Shown here: positions 37,183-47,859 of the stretch, one piece after another
How positions within the stretch are numbered: the stretch's first letter is position 1
Layout of the letters: each line of letters opens with the position of its first letter
Source of the DNA: Morella rubra
Taxonomy: Eukaryota; Streptophyta; Magnoliopsida; Fagales; Myricaceae
Assembly: GCA_003952965.2 (NCBI GenBank)
Contig: CM025850.1
Location: 1,532,378 to 1,596,377, forward strand
DNA: 64,000 nucleotides
Direction of reading: 5' to 3'
Notes under the pieces: generated by a model
What the model saw: the letters and a program-made list of their open reading frames with translations, nothing else
The model's database searches: none
Told to the model about the DNA's origin: nothing
Program-made: the position numbers and the translations under genes

Positions 37183-38288
37183 ATTAATTGCGATGTAATT
37201 TGAGCGTTACTCCCTTGCGTACTAGCTTTAATTTTTGGATATCTCGTATTTTGCGGGAGGGTAATATAGCGGCAAATTTATTAGCTAAGGAAATAACTTT
37301 AAGAATGAAAGTCAACTTTGGTGACAGTGAGGTTGATGATCTGTCTGTGATCACCAGATTCAATGTGTGGATCTCGATGCTTTGCTTTAAGGTATAAGAG
37401 GTCTTTTACGTCATAATAAGCTGAGTTTTACTAATATTAGATTTTAATGTAGGTTAGGGTTACTTCTATGCGTAAAGAACCAGTGAAAATGGGCGAAATT
37501 TTGGAGGTAAAAATTAGTCATCACAAAATAAATAATCTCCATAACAAAATTCAAGTTTAAAACTTCAAAAAAATTGAATAAAAATACTTTTTTTAAAACT
37601 TTTAAAAAACTAAAAAATTACCAACGAAACACTCAATATAAATGAAACTCTAAGCTTTCTCTTAGCTACGCACGTAACGCACCTACGCACCATCTAAAAT
37701 GACTCTTAGCACATTTAATAAGTAAAAAAGCATAGTATTAAAAATCCTTTCTAAACTGTTAACAACTGTTTTTTGGCAAATTCAAATAAACATCTTTGAC
37801 AATAAAATAGTTTTATCTATATATCATAATACTATAAAAAATCCTTGTGGCAATAACTATGGGGTCATACTTACCACTACTTAGCTTGGAGGCCAACCAA
37901 ACTAAGTAAATACGTACTATGGGTAGAATTTTCCTTTACTAAGGCTTGGCCATGCACTCCAAGTGTGCACTCGGAAAGAACCTACAAAATAAACCACTAA
38001 ATCTATTTCCAGAATGGGTGCACTTAATAGATTGCAATTGGTACTAATGCACTATTTATGACGTGATCTCTAGGCCATCATAATACAATAGAAAATCTGA
38101 GGGTTACAAGCTTCTTGATTTTTTTGTTGGTTTGCAGTTTTATTTTTTGTTATTTTGGGTCCTCGTATCTTGTTTTTGGAGAGTTTGTCCAATTTTCAAT
38201 ATAACCATGGTATTACTCCACCATAATTGAGACGTTTTTAATAAAATTCAAAGCTATCATCATCTTTCTTAAAAAATAAAAATAATAG
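37183..38288 (+). mobile_element. LINE 3' fragment inserted in the E promoter region
   Basis: At 37,225-37,400 the plus strand encodes the end of a LINE RNase H domain (ILREGNIAANLLAKE). The segment ends with an A-rich tail (about 38,271-38,288). The D/C interval lacks it: its sequence around 59,550-59,570 joins the two flanks directly, which defines the insertion as about 1.1 kb. The 5' end is truncated. A secondary insertion inside it cannot be excluded. Confidence 0.6.
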
Positions 38289-38477
38289 ATCTTCTTCTCA
38301 CGCTTTTTCTTTTCTCCCGTCCTTTCATATCCAATTGGCACTGGAATAATGATTTGCTAATTGAAACATAAGAATTCTCATAGAAACATTGGAAAAAGTT
38401 TGTTTTTGATGTTCAGCAAAGAAACAAGCCGTTCACAAAGTCTCGTATGAGAGATTCTGGATAATGGAGCTGAGTGA
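38289..38477. other. Distal part of the E upstream region, up to the duplication breakpoint
   Basis: From CCTTTCATATCC to GAGATTCTGG (about 38,320-38,460) this matches 59,580-59,718 between D and C. Homology stops at about 38,462, a few bases before the hAT target duplication (CTGAGTGA, 38,470-38,477). Confidence 0.65.
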
Positions 38478-41337
38478 CAGGGCCGGCTTAAGCCTTAGGC
38501 AACTTAGGGCCCCACCTTGAGTAAGAGGCTCCATAACTTAGAAGAAAATAAAAATAGAAAAGCCCCTAAACACATGGTGAAAAAATAAACCAAGAACAAG
38601 GACAAGTTAAAAAAAACAATAAAAAAAACAAAAAAAAAAAAAAATTGTTCAATCAAGTTTAAGTTCAACCACTTATAATCTTAGTGTCAGGTTCTATTAT
38701 TCTAATCTTTACACTCTTGTATTTTAATTATATTTATTTTTTATAATAGCATTTTTTTTTTTTTGGTTTTTTGTTTATATTTACACTATGTCTAATAGAA
38801 ATATGAATGTGGTTATGAAAAACTTAAGAAAAATAGAAAAGTTAATCCAATCAAAAAAGAGCTCATGATAAATTTACTGTCAATGATAAAAAAATATAAC
38901 AAAGTTCAACTAAAGAATTGATAATTGAACAACAATGTGATTCCATACAATTAAGAGAATATTGAACCAATCCCACAATATAATATTGAAAATCAACTTG
39001 TTAATGATTCACAAGTTTATAGTTTGGTAATTCTTGATGAAGAACCCAAAGAAAACTTAGAAACCAATGTAAAAGATAATGAAACTATAGATCTCAACGC
39101 TTTGAGTACAATATCTATAGATATTATGATCCAAGTCAATGGAAAACTATAGATACAAAACTTAGAGATCTATTAGTAGAGAAAAGGTCAATTAGAATTA
39201 TGATATAAATTTTCTTAAAGATGAGAATAATAGACACTTCTCTACTACATTTTATACGCAAAAATTATCAAATGGAGAAAAACATGATAGAAAATGGCTA
39301 GTATATTGAAAACATGTTGATAAAGTTTATTATTTTGTTGCAATCTATTTAACTCAAAACCTAGCACAAGCCAATTGGTTAATGAAGGAACTATTAGAAG
39401 AATCTTAGTGTTAAACTTAAAAGTCATGAAACAAGTCATGAACATATCACCAATATGAATAATTAGATTAACTTGAAATGAGTTGATAAAAATCTTCAAG
39501 AACATATTAAAAAGAGACAGATCATTGGAAAAAATATTATTAAGAATTGTTGTTATTGTAAAAACTCTTGCTAAAAATAACCTAGCATTTCTGGAAAAAA
39601 CGAAAAGATACCAAGATAATAATGTTTTTTAAGCCTAATTGAAATGATAGCAGAATTTGATCCAATTATGCATGAACATTCGACGAATACAACATGGTGA
39701 AATTCATAATCATTACTTAGGACATAACATACAAAATGAATTGATACAAATATTAGCATCTGAAATTAAAAATACTATATAAACAAAATCAAAGAAGTAA
39801 AATATTTTTCGATTATACTTGATTGCACTCCTGATATAAGCCACCAAGAACAAATGACTCTAAATATTACGATGTATAGATACTTCAACATGTGAAGTGA
39901 AAATAGAAGAATTTTTTTAGAATTTTTAGAAGTAGATGACACCTCTGGTAAAGGTCTTTTTAATGAACTTCTAAATGCCATAAAAAACATGGATTAATGT
40001 TAATAACATAAGAGGACAAGGATATGATAATGGATCAAATATGAAAGGAAAACATCAAGGTGTAAAAAAGAGATTATTAGATATAAATCCTAGAGCATTT
40101 TATACACCTTGTGGTTGTCATAATTTGAATCTAGTATTATGTGATATGGCAAACTCATGTCCCAAAGCTATATCTTTTTTTGGAGTGGTACAACGCATTT
40201 ATTCTTTATTTTCTTCTTTTACAAAACGATGAAAATTTTACAAGATAATATATCTACATTGACATTGAAACCATTGTCACAACACATTGGGAAAGTCGCA
40301 TTGAAAGTGTAAAAGCAATAAAATATCAAGCTCCAAAAATAAGAGATGTTTTAATTCAATTAGCAAAAACAAGTGAAGATCCTAAGACAAAGAGTGAAGC
40401 CACATGCTTAGCTACATATGAGATTGAAAATTTTGAGTTCTTATTAGACATGAATATTTGGTATGATATTTTTTGTTATTAATTCAGTGAGTAAGATCTT
40501 ACAATCTAAACATGCATATCGATGTTGCCATAGATCAATTAAAAGGGCTTATTTCTTATTTAAAAAATTATCGGGAAACTGGATTTTCATCTGCTTTAAT
40601 TCATCTAAAGAGATTACTGTTGAAATGGAAATTGAAACTATATTTCGTGAAAAAAGAATAATACATAGAAAAAAAATTTTGAAGAAAATGTTAATGATGA
40701 AACAATAAAATCAGTTGAAAAACTTTTAAAATTGATTATTTATACATAGTAGATCAAGCTATTTCTTCAATCAAAATAGATTTGAACAATTCACATATAT
40801 GAAAATATTTTTGGTTTCTTATTTAATATTAAAAAATTTAAATCTTTAGAGAATGATGATTTAAAAAAATATTTTAATCTTGAAATTTTTAAAAGATGGT
40901 GAATATATCTGATAGATGGTTTGGATTTATTTTAGAATTAAAAGTATTAAAAGAAGTTTGCAACCTAAAATCAATACTCCAATTGAAACATTAAATATTT
41001 AAAAAAATTAGATTGTCTTCCAAATGTATGCATTGCTTATAGAATACTATTAACAATACTAGTGACAGTTGCTTCTGGAGAAAAAGATTTTTCAAAACTT
41101 AAACTAATAAAATCTATTTTCGATCAATAATGTCACAAGAAAAACTAAATGGACTAGTCATTCTATCAATTGAAAGTAAATATTAACAAATATTGAATAT
41201 AAAAGTTTGATTAGTAATTTTCATCTCAAAATTAAAAATTATTTTAAATAAAATTTTTATTAAAAAATTTTTTTAAATTTATATAAAAAGCCTAATTTTT
41301 AACATGGTCTTAGCCTCACTTTTTATTGAGCTGGCCC
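38478..41337 (+). mobile_element. hAT transposon, TTF/DUF4371 type, defective
   Basis: Left end CAGGGCCGGCTTAAG; right end, inverted, GGGCCAGCTCAATAA. Both lie directly inside a perfect 8-bp direct repeat CTGAGTGA (38,470-38,477 and 41,338-41,345), the hAT signature. The 2.86-kb body holds a broken transposase of the ZMYM1-like class. A short alternative alignment of the right end (CAGGGGCCAGC) would shift the boundary by three bases and shorten the repeat to AGTGA. Complete in outline but dead. Confidence 0.8.
39000..41190 (+). pseudogene. hAT transposase (TTF finger, DUF4371, hAT dimerisation)
   Basis: Conceptual fragments in all three plus frames occur in the right order. A degenerate TTF-type finger region lies near 39,300-39,400, and a DUF4371 core near 39,620-40,235 with VNNIRGQGYDNGSNMKGKHQ and [30 protein letters not shown] lies near 40,275, and a hAT C-terminal region (TVASGEKDFSKLKLIKS, MSQEKLNGLVILSIES) near 41,065-41,180. 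Many stops and frameshifts break the frame. In intact elements this protein cuts and rejoins the transposon ends. Confidence 0.8.
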
Positions 41338-41345
41338 CTGAGTGA

Positions 41346-41660
41346 GCCTTACATGTGGTTATTTTGAGTTGACCTTTATGCTATGACGCCGTCGTGAGGT
41401 GGCACTGCTCCTACGAGGAGTTTAGGTGTTGATTGTACATGAAACATTTTAAACTTTTTATGAAAATTTTTAGAACCAAATATGAAAATCTAAAATTAAT
41501 TTTTTACAATTCTAATACATTTCACACCAACTTCAATATTTTTTATTAATTATATCAATTATTCTGTCTTCATATTTTTTTAATAAACTCAGTTGTTTTT
41601 TCCTTCAAAAAAATTCATAAAATTTCTTTCTTTACTTTTTAACAAACTCTAATTTGGGAG
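41346..41660. other. Filler between hAT and the second array copy
   Basis: About 315 bp of AT-rich sequence without homology to either flank copy and without a gene. Together with 38,463-38,477 it forms the junction of the tandem duplication once the hAT is removed. Confidence 0.5.
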
Positions 41661-41768
41661 TGATGTCCAGATATTTCAAAATCAGGTCTGAAAAAATAGG
41701 TAGGTTTCAATGTGATGCAAATTATTAGCAGTATAGATATTATAGTTAGTGTACAGATGATCAATAAC

Positions 41769-41963
41769 CCTAAAGGGCAGCAATGTCTTCAATCGAAGGC
41801 CTTGAGGGCAAGCTGAAAGTGCCCTTCTTGGAATCTGCATCACTTGAAGCAAGGTAGACATTGATATCCAAGCAAGGAGGCCCTTGCATTGGTTTCACAC
41901 GGAGGGGATGCATGTGGAGGGAGGGCAAGGGCAGCGCATAGTGGAGGAAAAGTGCGATTCCAT
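41769..41963 (-). pseudogene. F': exon-1 pseudogene of gene F
   Basis: The sequence copies F exon 1 at both ends but has lost roughly 150-170 bp in the middle, including the GGK helix. One base is missing within the first five codons, which shifts the frame, and GT at the splice donor has become GG. No exons 2-4 follow. Homology with F stops at 41,661, inside the equivalent of F intron 1, so the copy was probably born as a fragment. It keeps the head-to-head position relative to gene B. Confidence 0.85.
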
Positions 41964-42459
41964 TGAAGGATTATGCTAATTGGACGGATAGCAAGCAAGC
42001 ATTTGAAGAAGAAAAATATTGTTTACTCATCGTGGAAGTGAACATGATTCTTTATATTTAAGGGATTTTTCCGGTAAGGAATAAAAAAAAAAAAAACAAA
42101 AGCAGGAATAAAGGGCCATTTAGGAGTGAAGCAAGGTATAATGGAATTGCTTTAGACAAAAGTATTTGCGGTGCGTCAACAGCATTAATAGTAATGGAAT
42201 GTACGCTCTCCAAGACTCGTGAAACTGCACAAGTTTCTTCGAGCTCCTAGCAAGACTGAAATAAGAAAAATTCTGTTCACCTTTATGAACTACTAATTCA
42301 TCTGATTTCCACCCTCATTCCTCATACTACTGTTTCCGATATTTCTCTTCCAATTGTGTCCTAAAGAACATTCACCTATATTATGTGCCACTTCGAGAAA
42401 AGTCATTGAGGAAACGAAACGAAAAAGAAGACCCCAGAAGAGACCATTGATTAGGTAAT
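41964..42459. promoter_or_regulatory. Upstream region of gene B
   Basis: A shortened copy of the F/A interval: conserved strings include GCAAGCAAGCATTTGAAGAA, AAAGGGCCATTTAGGAGTG and ACATTCACCTATATTATGTG. The start of B is preceded by an in-frame TGA eleven bases upstream, so translation cannot begin earlier. Confidence 0.5.
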
Positions 42460-44438
42460 ATGCCTATGTTCTCATACGATCAAATGAGACATTTAGATCT
42501 CCACATGGAAAAACTCTTCCATTGTTTTACTGGAAAAACTAAGCACTGGGCAATAGCGGCGACCGCAACATCCCTTATCATATTTGCCAGCATTTTTATT
42601 GCAAGGTCTTTTACTCGTCGAGATAGGAAAAGAAGACCAAAGATTCGACGTTTTCCTAGTAGGTCGATGTCCACTGGAGCTCTACATGGTGGCCAACTGG
42701 CCTTACACAGATTGCTTGATTATGCACATGAGAATGCAGCATCACTGCACAGAGCTGAGGCAGAGCTAAAAGATTTACTTGAAGAGGAACGACCTGATTT
42801 TGTGAAGATGCAGGTTGGGCATGGTCTCCTTATATCCGCATTTCAAATTACTTTTGAGAGGAATTCAAGTTGTCAACGTTATTTTTCTTTCGTTTTCGCT
42901 GTATTCAAACACAGATCATGTGTTGAATCGTAATAAAGGCACTGAAACCTATCATTCCCTGTAAACTTGTAATCAATATTTTTCCCAGAACTATTCAAAG
43001 AAAACTAAATCAGCCGAACATTCCGGATATATATCTGATTATATCCCAAAATTTTTGGCAAGAATTGTGAATTTGTTGGAAACAGGAAATTCTACGTGAT
43101 CATTAAGGTGATATAGGCGTTATAGATGCTTTCCTTTCAGCTGAAATTTGTTTCTGAGAGACATGCGTTACAAGCTTGCTGCATTTGTCATTAAGAGAAC
43201 GGTGGCGAAGCTGGAAAGGAGCGGAAAAGAAGAAGTTGCAGTGGAAATATTGGAGAAAGCAGTGGAGAAGGCACGGGCGGGAAAGAAACATGAAGCCTAT
43301 GAGACGGAAATGTTGCTTGTGGAGATGCTCATCTACAAGGTCATTGTTTCTTAAGCTCTCAGCTTGGTTTGCATTTCGATCTATATATGTCTAGATCGAT
43401 CGGACCGCTTGGAATAGCCCATATAGAGGAATTCCTCTGCATGCTTTTCTTGCTGACAGTATTTTTCTTTTACACAGAAAGGAAAAGAAAAGAACATATT
43501 AATTTTATTTTTTTTCCCTTTTCTTTCTCTTGTGTTCTCTTTGATGCAATGACTTTTCAGTTACGCCTTGTTACAATCTAACGCAACTTTTTCTCACCCT
43601 GATATAATTGATCTAGGGAGATTTCGACGGGGCTTTCGACTGCGAATGTTTGAAACACGAAGAGATCTCCGATGCACGACGTCCACTATATAAGGTGATG
43701 AATTCTCGATCTTTTGCCTTGTTGACAATCAAGCCAGAATTGTGTGTTTAAATCCTATTAAAACAATTCTCATTAATTGGCTTACTTGTTAGTTTCACAA
43801 GAGTATAAACACAAAGTTGGTTAGCCCTTCCTAGCTAGGTTTTTACCCCCAAAACCTAACAAGGTTCAGTAAACTAATGGATTCCAAATTATGCAATGAG
43901 TTTAAGGATTTTGTTACTCATCACCTAATTCTTGGATAGAGATTCTCTCAAATTTGCTATTGGAGTTAGATCATCCAATTGGAAAGAGACAGAAACATAA
44001 TATGTGCCCTACAGTGGGGTTCACACTTTCCAGTAATTAATACGGACAGCATTGAATGTCGTGATTTCACCCTGCTTGATAATTAATACAAGCACGAGAC
44101 ATGACAGTCTATCTCTCTAATGTCTAATTCTGATGATAAATTAGAGCAGATTTATATCCTAAGTGAGTAAGAATGGATATTAATTTACATTGACATATTT
44201 GTGTCATTTGTCAAATTTATTACAGGCTATAATTCACATCATCTTAGGCCGCAAGGAGCAAGCCAAAAAATGTTGGGGAGATTTTAAGTACATTCAAGAA
44301 CATTTTGAATGGCCACCTAGTTTGAAAGAAGGCCAAGTACTTGAGAATGTGACTACCACTTTCGAGGAGTTTGAGGAGGCGGTGCAGTTCCTCAAAGATG
44401 ATATCCACAAGGCACGGGCAAAGAAGAAGCAGAAGTAA
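42460..44438 (+). CDS. Gene B: membrane-anchored TPR-like family protein, twin of A
   Basis: Exons 42460-42813, 43196-43339, 43617-43694 and 44226-44438, phase 0, about 262 residues. It is the duplicate of A, with near-identical exon sizes and introns alignable along their length. Residues 30-49 form the membrane helix, followed by a longer basic segment than in A (RSFTRRDRKRRP). HGGQLALHRLLDY is the family helix, one residue changed from A (K to Q). Exons 2-4 carry the TPR-like pairs (GKEEVAVEIL; GDFDGAF, SDARRPLYK; AIIHIILGRKEQAKKCW), and the tail is Lys-rich. The exon 2 donor is AAG|GTCATT. The last 145 bp of the coding region are copied again at 52,252. Function unknown. Confidence 0.78.
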
Positions 44439-45923
44439 ATAAAATTCAACTGGTTTATTTCAATATTATTAAAAACTGTAAAAGAAAATAGAAAAATTGG
44501 CTCCGTTGTGTTTGGATTCCCTCCTAAGGCTCATTTCCGACTGAGTCCAATTGAACAGAGAGGATTTTCTCAATCCTACAAATTTAACAGCTTATAGTCA
44601 TCCAAGTCATTTAAGGAATAATTCTGACTATAAAAATTAAATTTTTTGCAATGACGTAAATGGTTGTGAGTTATAAGATTTGTGGAAGGGAATCATCTTC
44701 ATCCAATCGAACTCATTTGAAAAATGAGCCTTAACGAGGGAATCTATTCTCCGATCCTTCAACCTTTACTACCTTTCTTGGATTCCGTTGGACTATTTAT
44801 GAATTTTAAGTTTTGTATTTTGTTGGGTTTTACAATTGCTACTAGTACTAAAACTATGGTTAATAAATTCTCAATATATATGTTTTCCAAATCTGCAAAT
44901 TCTGGGTAACAAGATGCATGCTTAAGCCTCCACGCTTGCGTGGATGTAATAAAATAAAATAATAATAATGTTCTTGACTCATTTTTATTTTATTCATATT
45001 TGATTGAGGTTTTGTTATTAATTCATTAAGTTATTAATGACATCATTGTTATTTTAGGTGTATAAAGACTTAATTTCTATACAATTTAATTGAAAATTTT
45101 GGCTGCAAGTATAGAGTGTCTAATACTAAAAGGTGAAATGTAAAAACTGCTAGCTAGCTTATAAAGTAACTGTTAAACCCACATCTCAGACTGATAATCA
45201 CTCGGAAATCAAAAAAGCATCATTGAATCGACTTCGAACAAGCATCCTAAAAAGATAATCACTCGTGTCAGGAAGGAATATTAATCAAACAGATGCCACA
45301 TAAGCCTATGTGGTTTCCTTTTTCTAGGTTGATGAATGTTTATTAATAAATAAAGAAAATACATAAAAAGAAAAGTACGTGTTTATTTGACACCAAACGT
45401 TAACGGGTCGAATACATGACTAAAGGGTTTTCCCCCGTTACAAAGTACAATGCAGAGTAGAGACCCACGAACCATACCTGCCCAAATGTCCAAATTCCAA
45501 TAACATGCCAGTCAGTGTCACAAAGGACTCATTTTGTCTTAATTATATTACAGGTCACGTGGTATTGACTTTTGCATTGTAATATCTGCGGTATCGATTT
45601 CAATTGGACGCCAATTCAAGTACTCTACCACCCAGAAATGCCACATCAGCTCAAAAAAAAAATCTTTCTCAATACACCCACGCGAGCTCCCTTTCCAAAT
45701 TTACTGAGAACCCTACCCCCAAATTTACTGAGAACCCTAACTCACCCCTCACCAGAACACCTGATAGGAAGAAAATCCCTAAATGGTGTTTTAAACCCTA
45801 TCCAATCATCAGTTCTCGTTTATTCGCAAGCATTCAAGCATTTTAGGGTCTTCTACGTTAGTTGGTGAGTGTCAGAGTGGATTGTAGTTCTCAGGATGAA
45901 GTTGCCTACCCCAACCTTCCTTG
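44439..45923. other. 3' flank of gene B
   Basis: No gene. The left part matches the 3' flank of A up to the point where the Copia inserted there. From about 45,705 a 24-26-bp block (AAATTTACTGAGAACCC) is repeated twice, then leads into the GRF-like remnant. Confidence 0.55.
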
Positions 45924-46020
45924 TGCCAATGCGGTATACCAGCAACTCAGCAAGCATGAGAACCTCTCCAACGGATGCAAACCCGAGAACCTATTTTTAT
46001 GGTTGTTCGAAGTACGGAAA
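45924..46020 (+). pseudogene. GRF-type zinc-finger remnant, left copy
   Basis: One frame reads CQCGIPA. After an 8-bp insertion a second frame reads SMRTSPTDANPRTYFYGCSKYG. Joined in the mind, the order C-x-C-G, then RTS, then NP, FYGC, KY is that of the plant GRF zinc finger (pattern C-x-C-G ... TS-x-x-NP-G-R-x-F-x-x-C), with the usual GRR replaced by RTY. The frameshift and the lack of surrounding exons make it a pseudogene or transposon-borne fragment. The same lesion is present in the right copy. Confidence 0.6.
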
Positions 46021-46340
46021 TGCCAAAAGTCAATCCGTTTATCTTGTTTTAATCTATGCAGTGGTGGAGCTAAGATTAAATTTAAAAAGGGGCAAACTCT
46101 AAGGTCAAATGACAAAAAATTATAATGCAAAAAAATATCTTAGAGTTAAAATAACAAAAAAAAAAAAAATTAAAATATTGACACATGTACGTTCTATTTT
46201 AAGAGATGTCAATTGGATCCTTCATGCATGTGCATCTTCAAACATTAAATACTTCATTTCATTAATTCAAAATTTCTTCTCGATTATACACATATTATCG
46301 TTCTCCCTTAACTTGCTACAATAAAACTATGGTTAACAAA

Positions 46341-46391
46341 TTCTCTCTCTCTCTCTCTCTCTCTCTTATATATATATATATATATATATAT
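46341..46391. repeat. (CT)n-(TA)n microsatellite
   Basis: About 14 CT units are followed by about 12 TA units. The right-hand duplicate near 54,288-54,340 has a different length and an interruption, as expected for a fast-changing repeat. Confidence 0.85.
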
Positions 46392-47726
46392 TCTAAATAT
46401 GCAAATTCTGTGTAAGTAAATGCATGCTCAAGCCTCCACGCCTAGATCGATGTATTATTGGATTTGTTGCTTATCTTTAGAAAAAGGCATATAAATACAC
46501 TTTTCATCCATAGATTATATCTAAAAAATGAACTACAAGAACCACTACATTCAAAATTATACACTAGTAATTAATTTGTTAAATGTCATGAATACCACAA
46601 GACTATATAACTAATAAGCTTATCCACTTTGACATAATGCACATTTAACTTTCAATCTCATAGACTTTCACTACAAGAAACTTTGACTCTCTCGACCTCC
46701 TAAATAATTGGAGTCATCTTTATCCAATATATGATAGATCTACTAAAGGATGCAACACAATTATATTCCATGCCAAAAACTGAGAGCATTACTCCAAAAC
46801 CTAGTCCAAGATATTGACAATGTATAATAACCTAGGCAGTCACAAAAAAAAATATATATAAATATATATATATATATATACTTAATTAATTAATTAATTC
46901 TGCACAATGTATAATGAGGATCTATCAAAGATGGATCAACATTTGAGGTGATACGCATAATGAGGTCGGCCCAAAATTAAGTGAATTAGACTTGAGCGTG
47001 CCAGGGAGGCCCATTAAACACAGATAGTCCTACTAGTCACGAGAAGTCGCCAAGCAGGAATGAATTCCTAGGCCCAGCCCACGGAATGTTTATTGTTACA
47101 CATGTTCCTGAAATATCATAGACAGACCCACCATCTTTCTCTTCTCTTAGAAAACACAATTACTAAATACCCACGCACCATTCTCTCTTAATTTCAGTCT
47201 TTGCCGTTCTTATTAAAGCCCAAAATACTTAGCGAGAAAAACAAGAAAAGTAATCATAATTAAAGATTCCACATAGCGCACCAATATGGACTATGGAGGA
47301 AGTCGATCAGAAACATTATCTAGGTTGTGAGTTTGAATCTTAAGAGCCAGACCATGAGAACATATACAAATCTAATTGGGGTGAGGCAATGACGCCACCA
47401 TTCATGGAGTAGTCTTATTGGAAAAAAAAAAAAAGGAAAAGCAAATCTTATTGCATCTTTTAGAATTAAACAATGGAATATTAATTGAAGAAAGAAATAT
47501 AGGATTACTATATGTTTCTCTTACCTTATAATCACAAATGATTTTAATTTAAACTTTAAAAGAATTAAAGCAATCGATCTCCATCTTCTACTGAGAAATG
47601 GATTACTGAAATACCAATAACACTTTCCTCGCTTCCCAGCCCAGTACCAACTTCATGCTACATTGTTATAGATTCATACTCTTAAGAATCTGGAAAATGG
47701 ATGAGGTGAGTAAACTGGGGAAGGGC

Positions 47727-47828
47727 TCAGGGCGCTGGAGTTGGGAGCCCTCCATCAATAGAACTAATGAAATCTTTCCAGCATTCCTTTGCATCTTCCT
47801 TCTTATCCATCATAGTATATATGATAGC
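47727..47828 (-). pseudogene. Orphan last exon of a D-type gene
   Basis: It has the same 33-codon sequence and stop as exon 4 of gene D (AIIYTMMDKKEDAKECW...), with the splice acceptor still present, but no exons 1-3 follow on the minus strand. The duplication ends 31 bp beyond it. It has no start and no partner exon. Confidence 0.9.
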
Positions 47829-47859
47829 CTGCACAGGTAAAAATTGGTAGGGAGATAAG

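Larger units (their letters stand above)
44294..47859. repeat. 3.57-kb duplicated segment, left copy
   Basis: This segment recurs in direct orientation at 52,252-55,791. It runs from the middle of B exon 4, through the whole B/D intergenic region, to just past the last exon of the D-type gene, so it carries the end of B and an orphan D-type exon. Long stretches are identical, but several short patches differ by clustered indels. Confidence 0.9.

Noticed and set aside
47310..47360. tRNA-like or SINE-like box B (GTGAGTTTGAATCTTA)
   Set aside because: No box A at the right distance, no cloverleaf, and it does not match the GGTTCGAATCC consensus closely enough.
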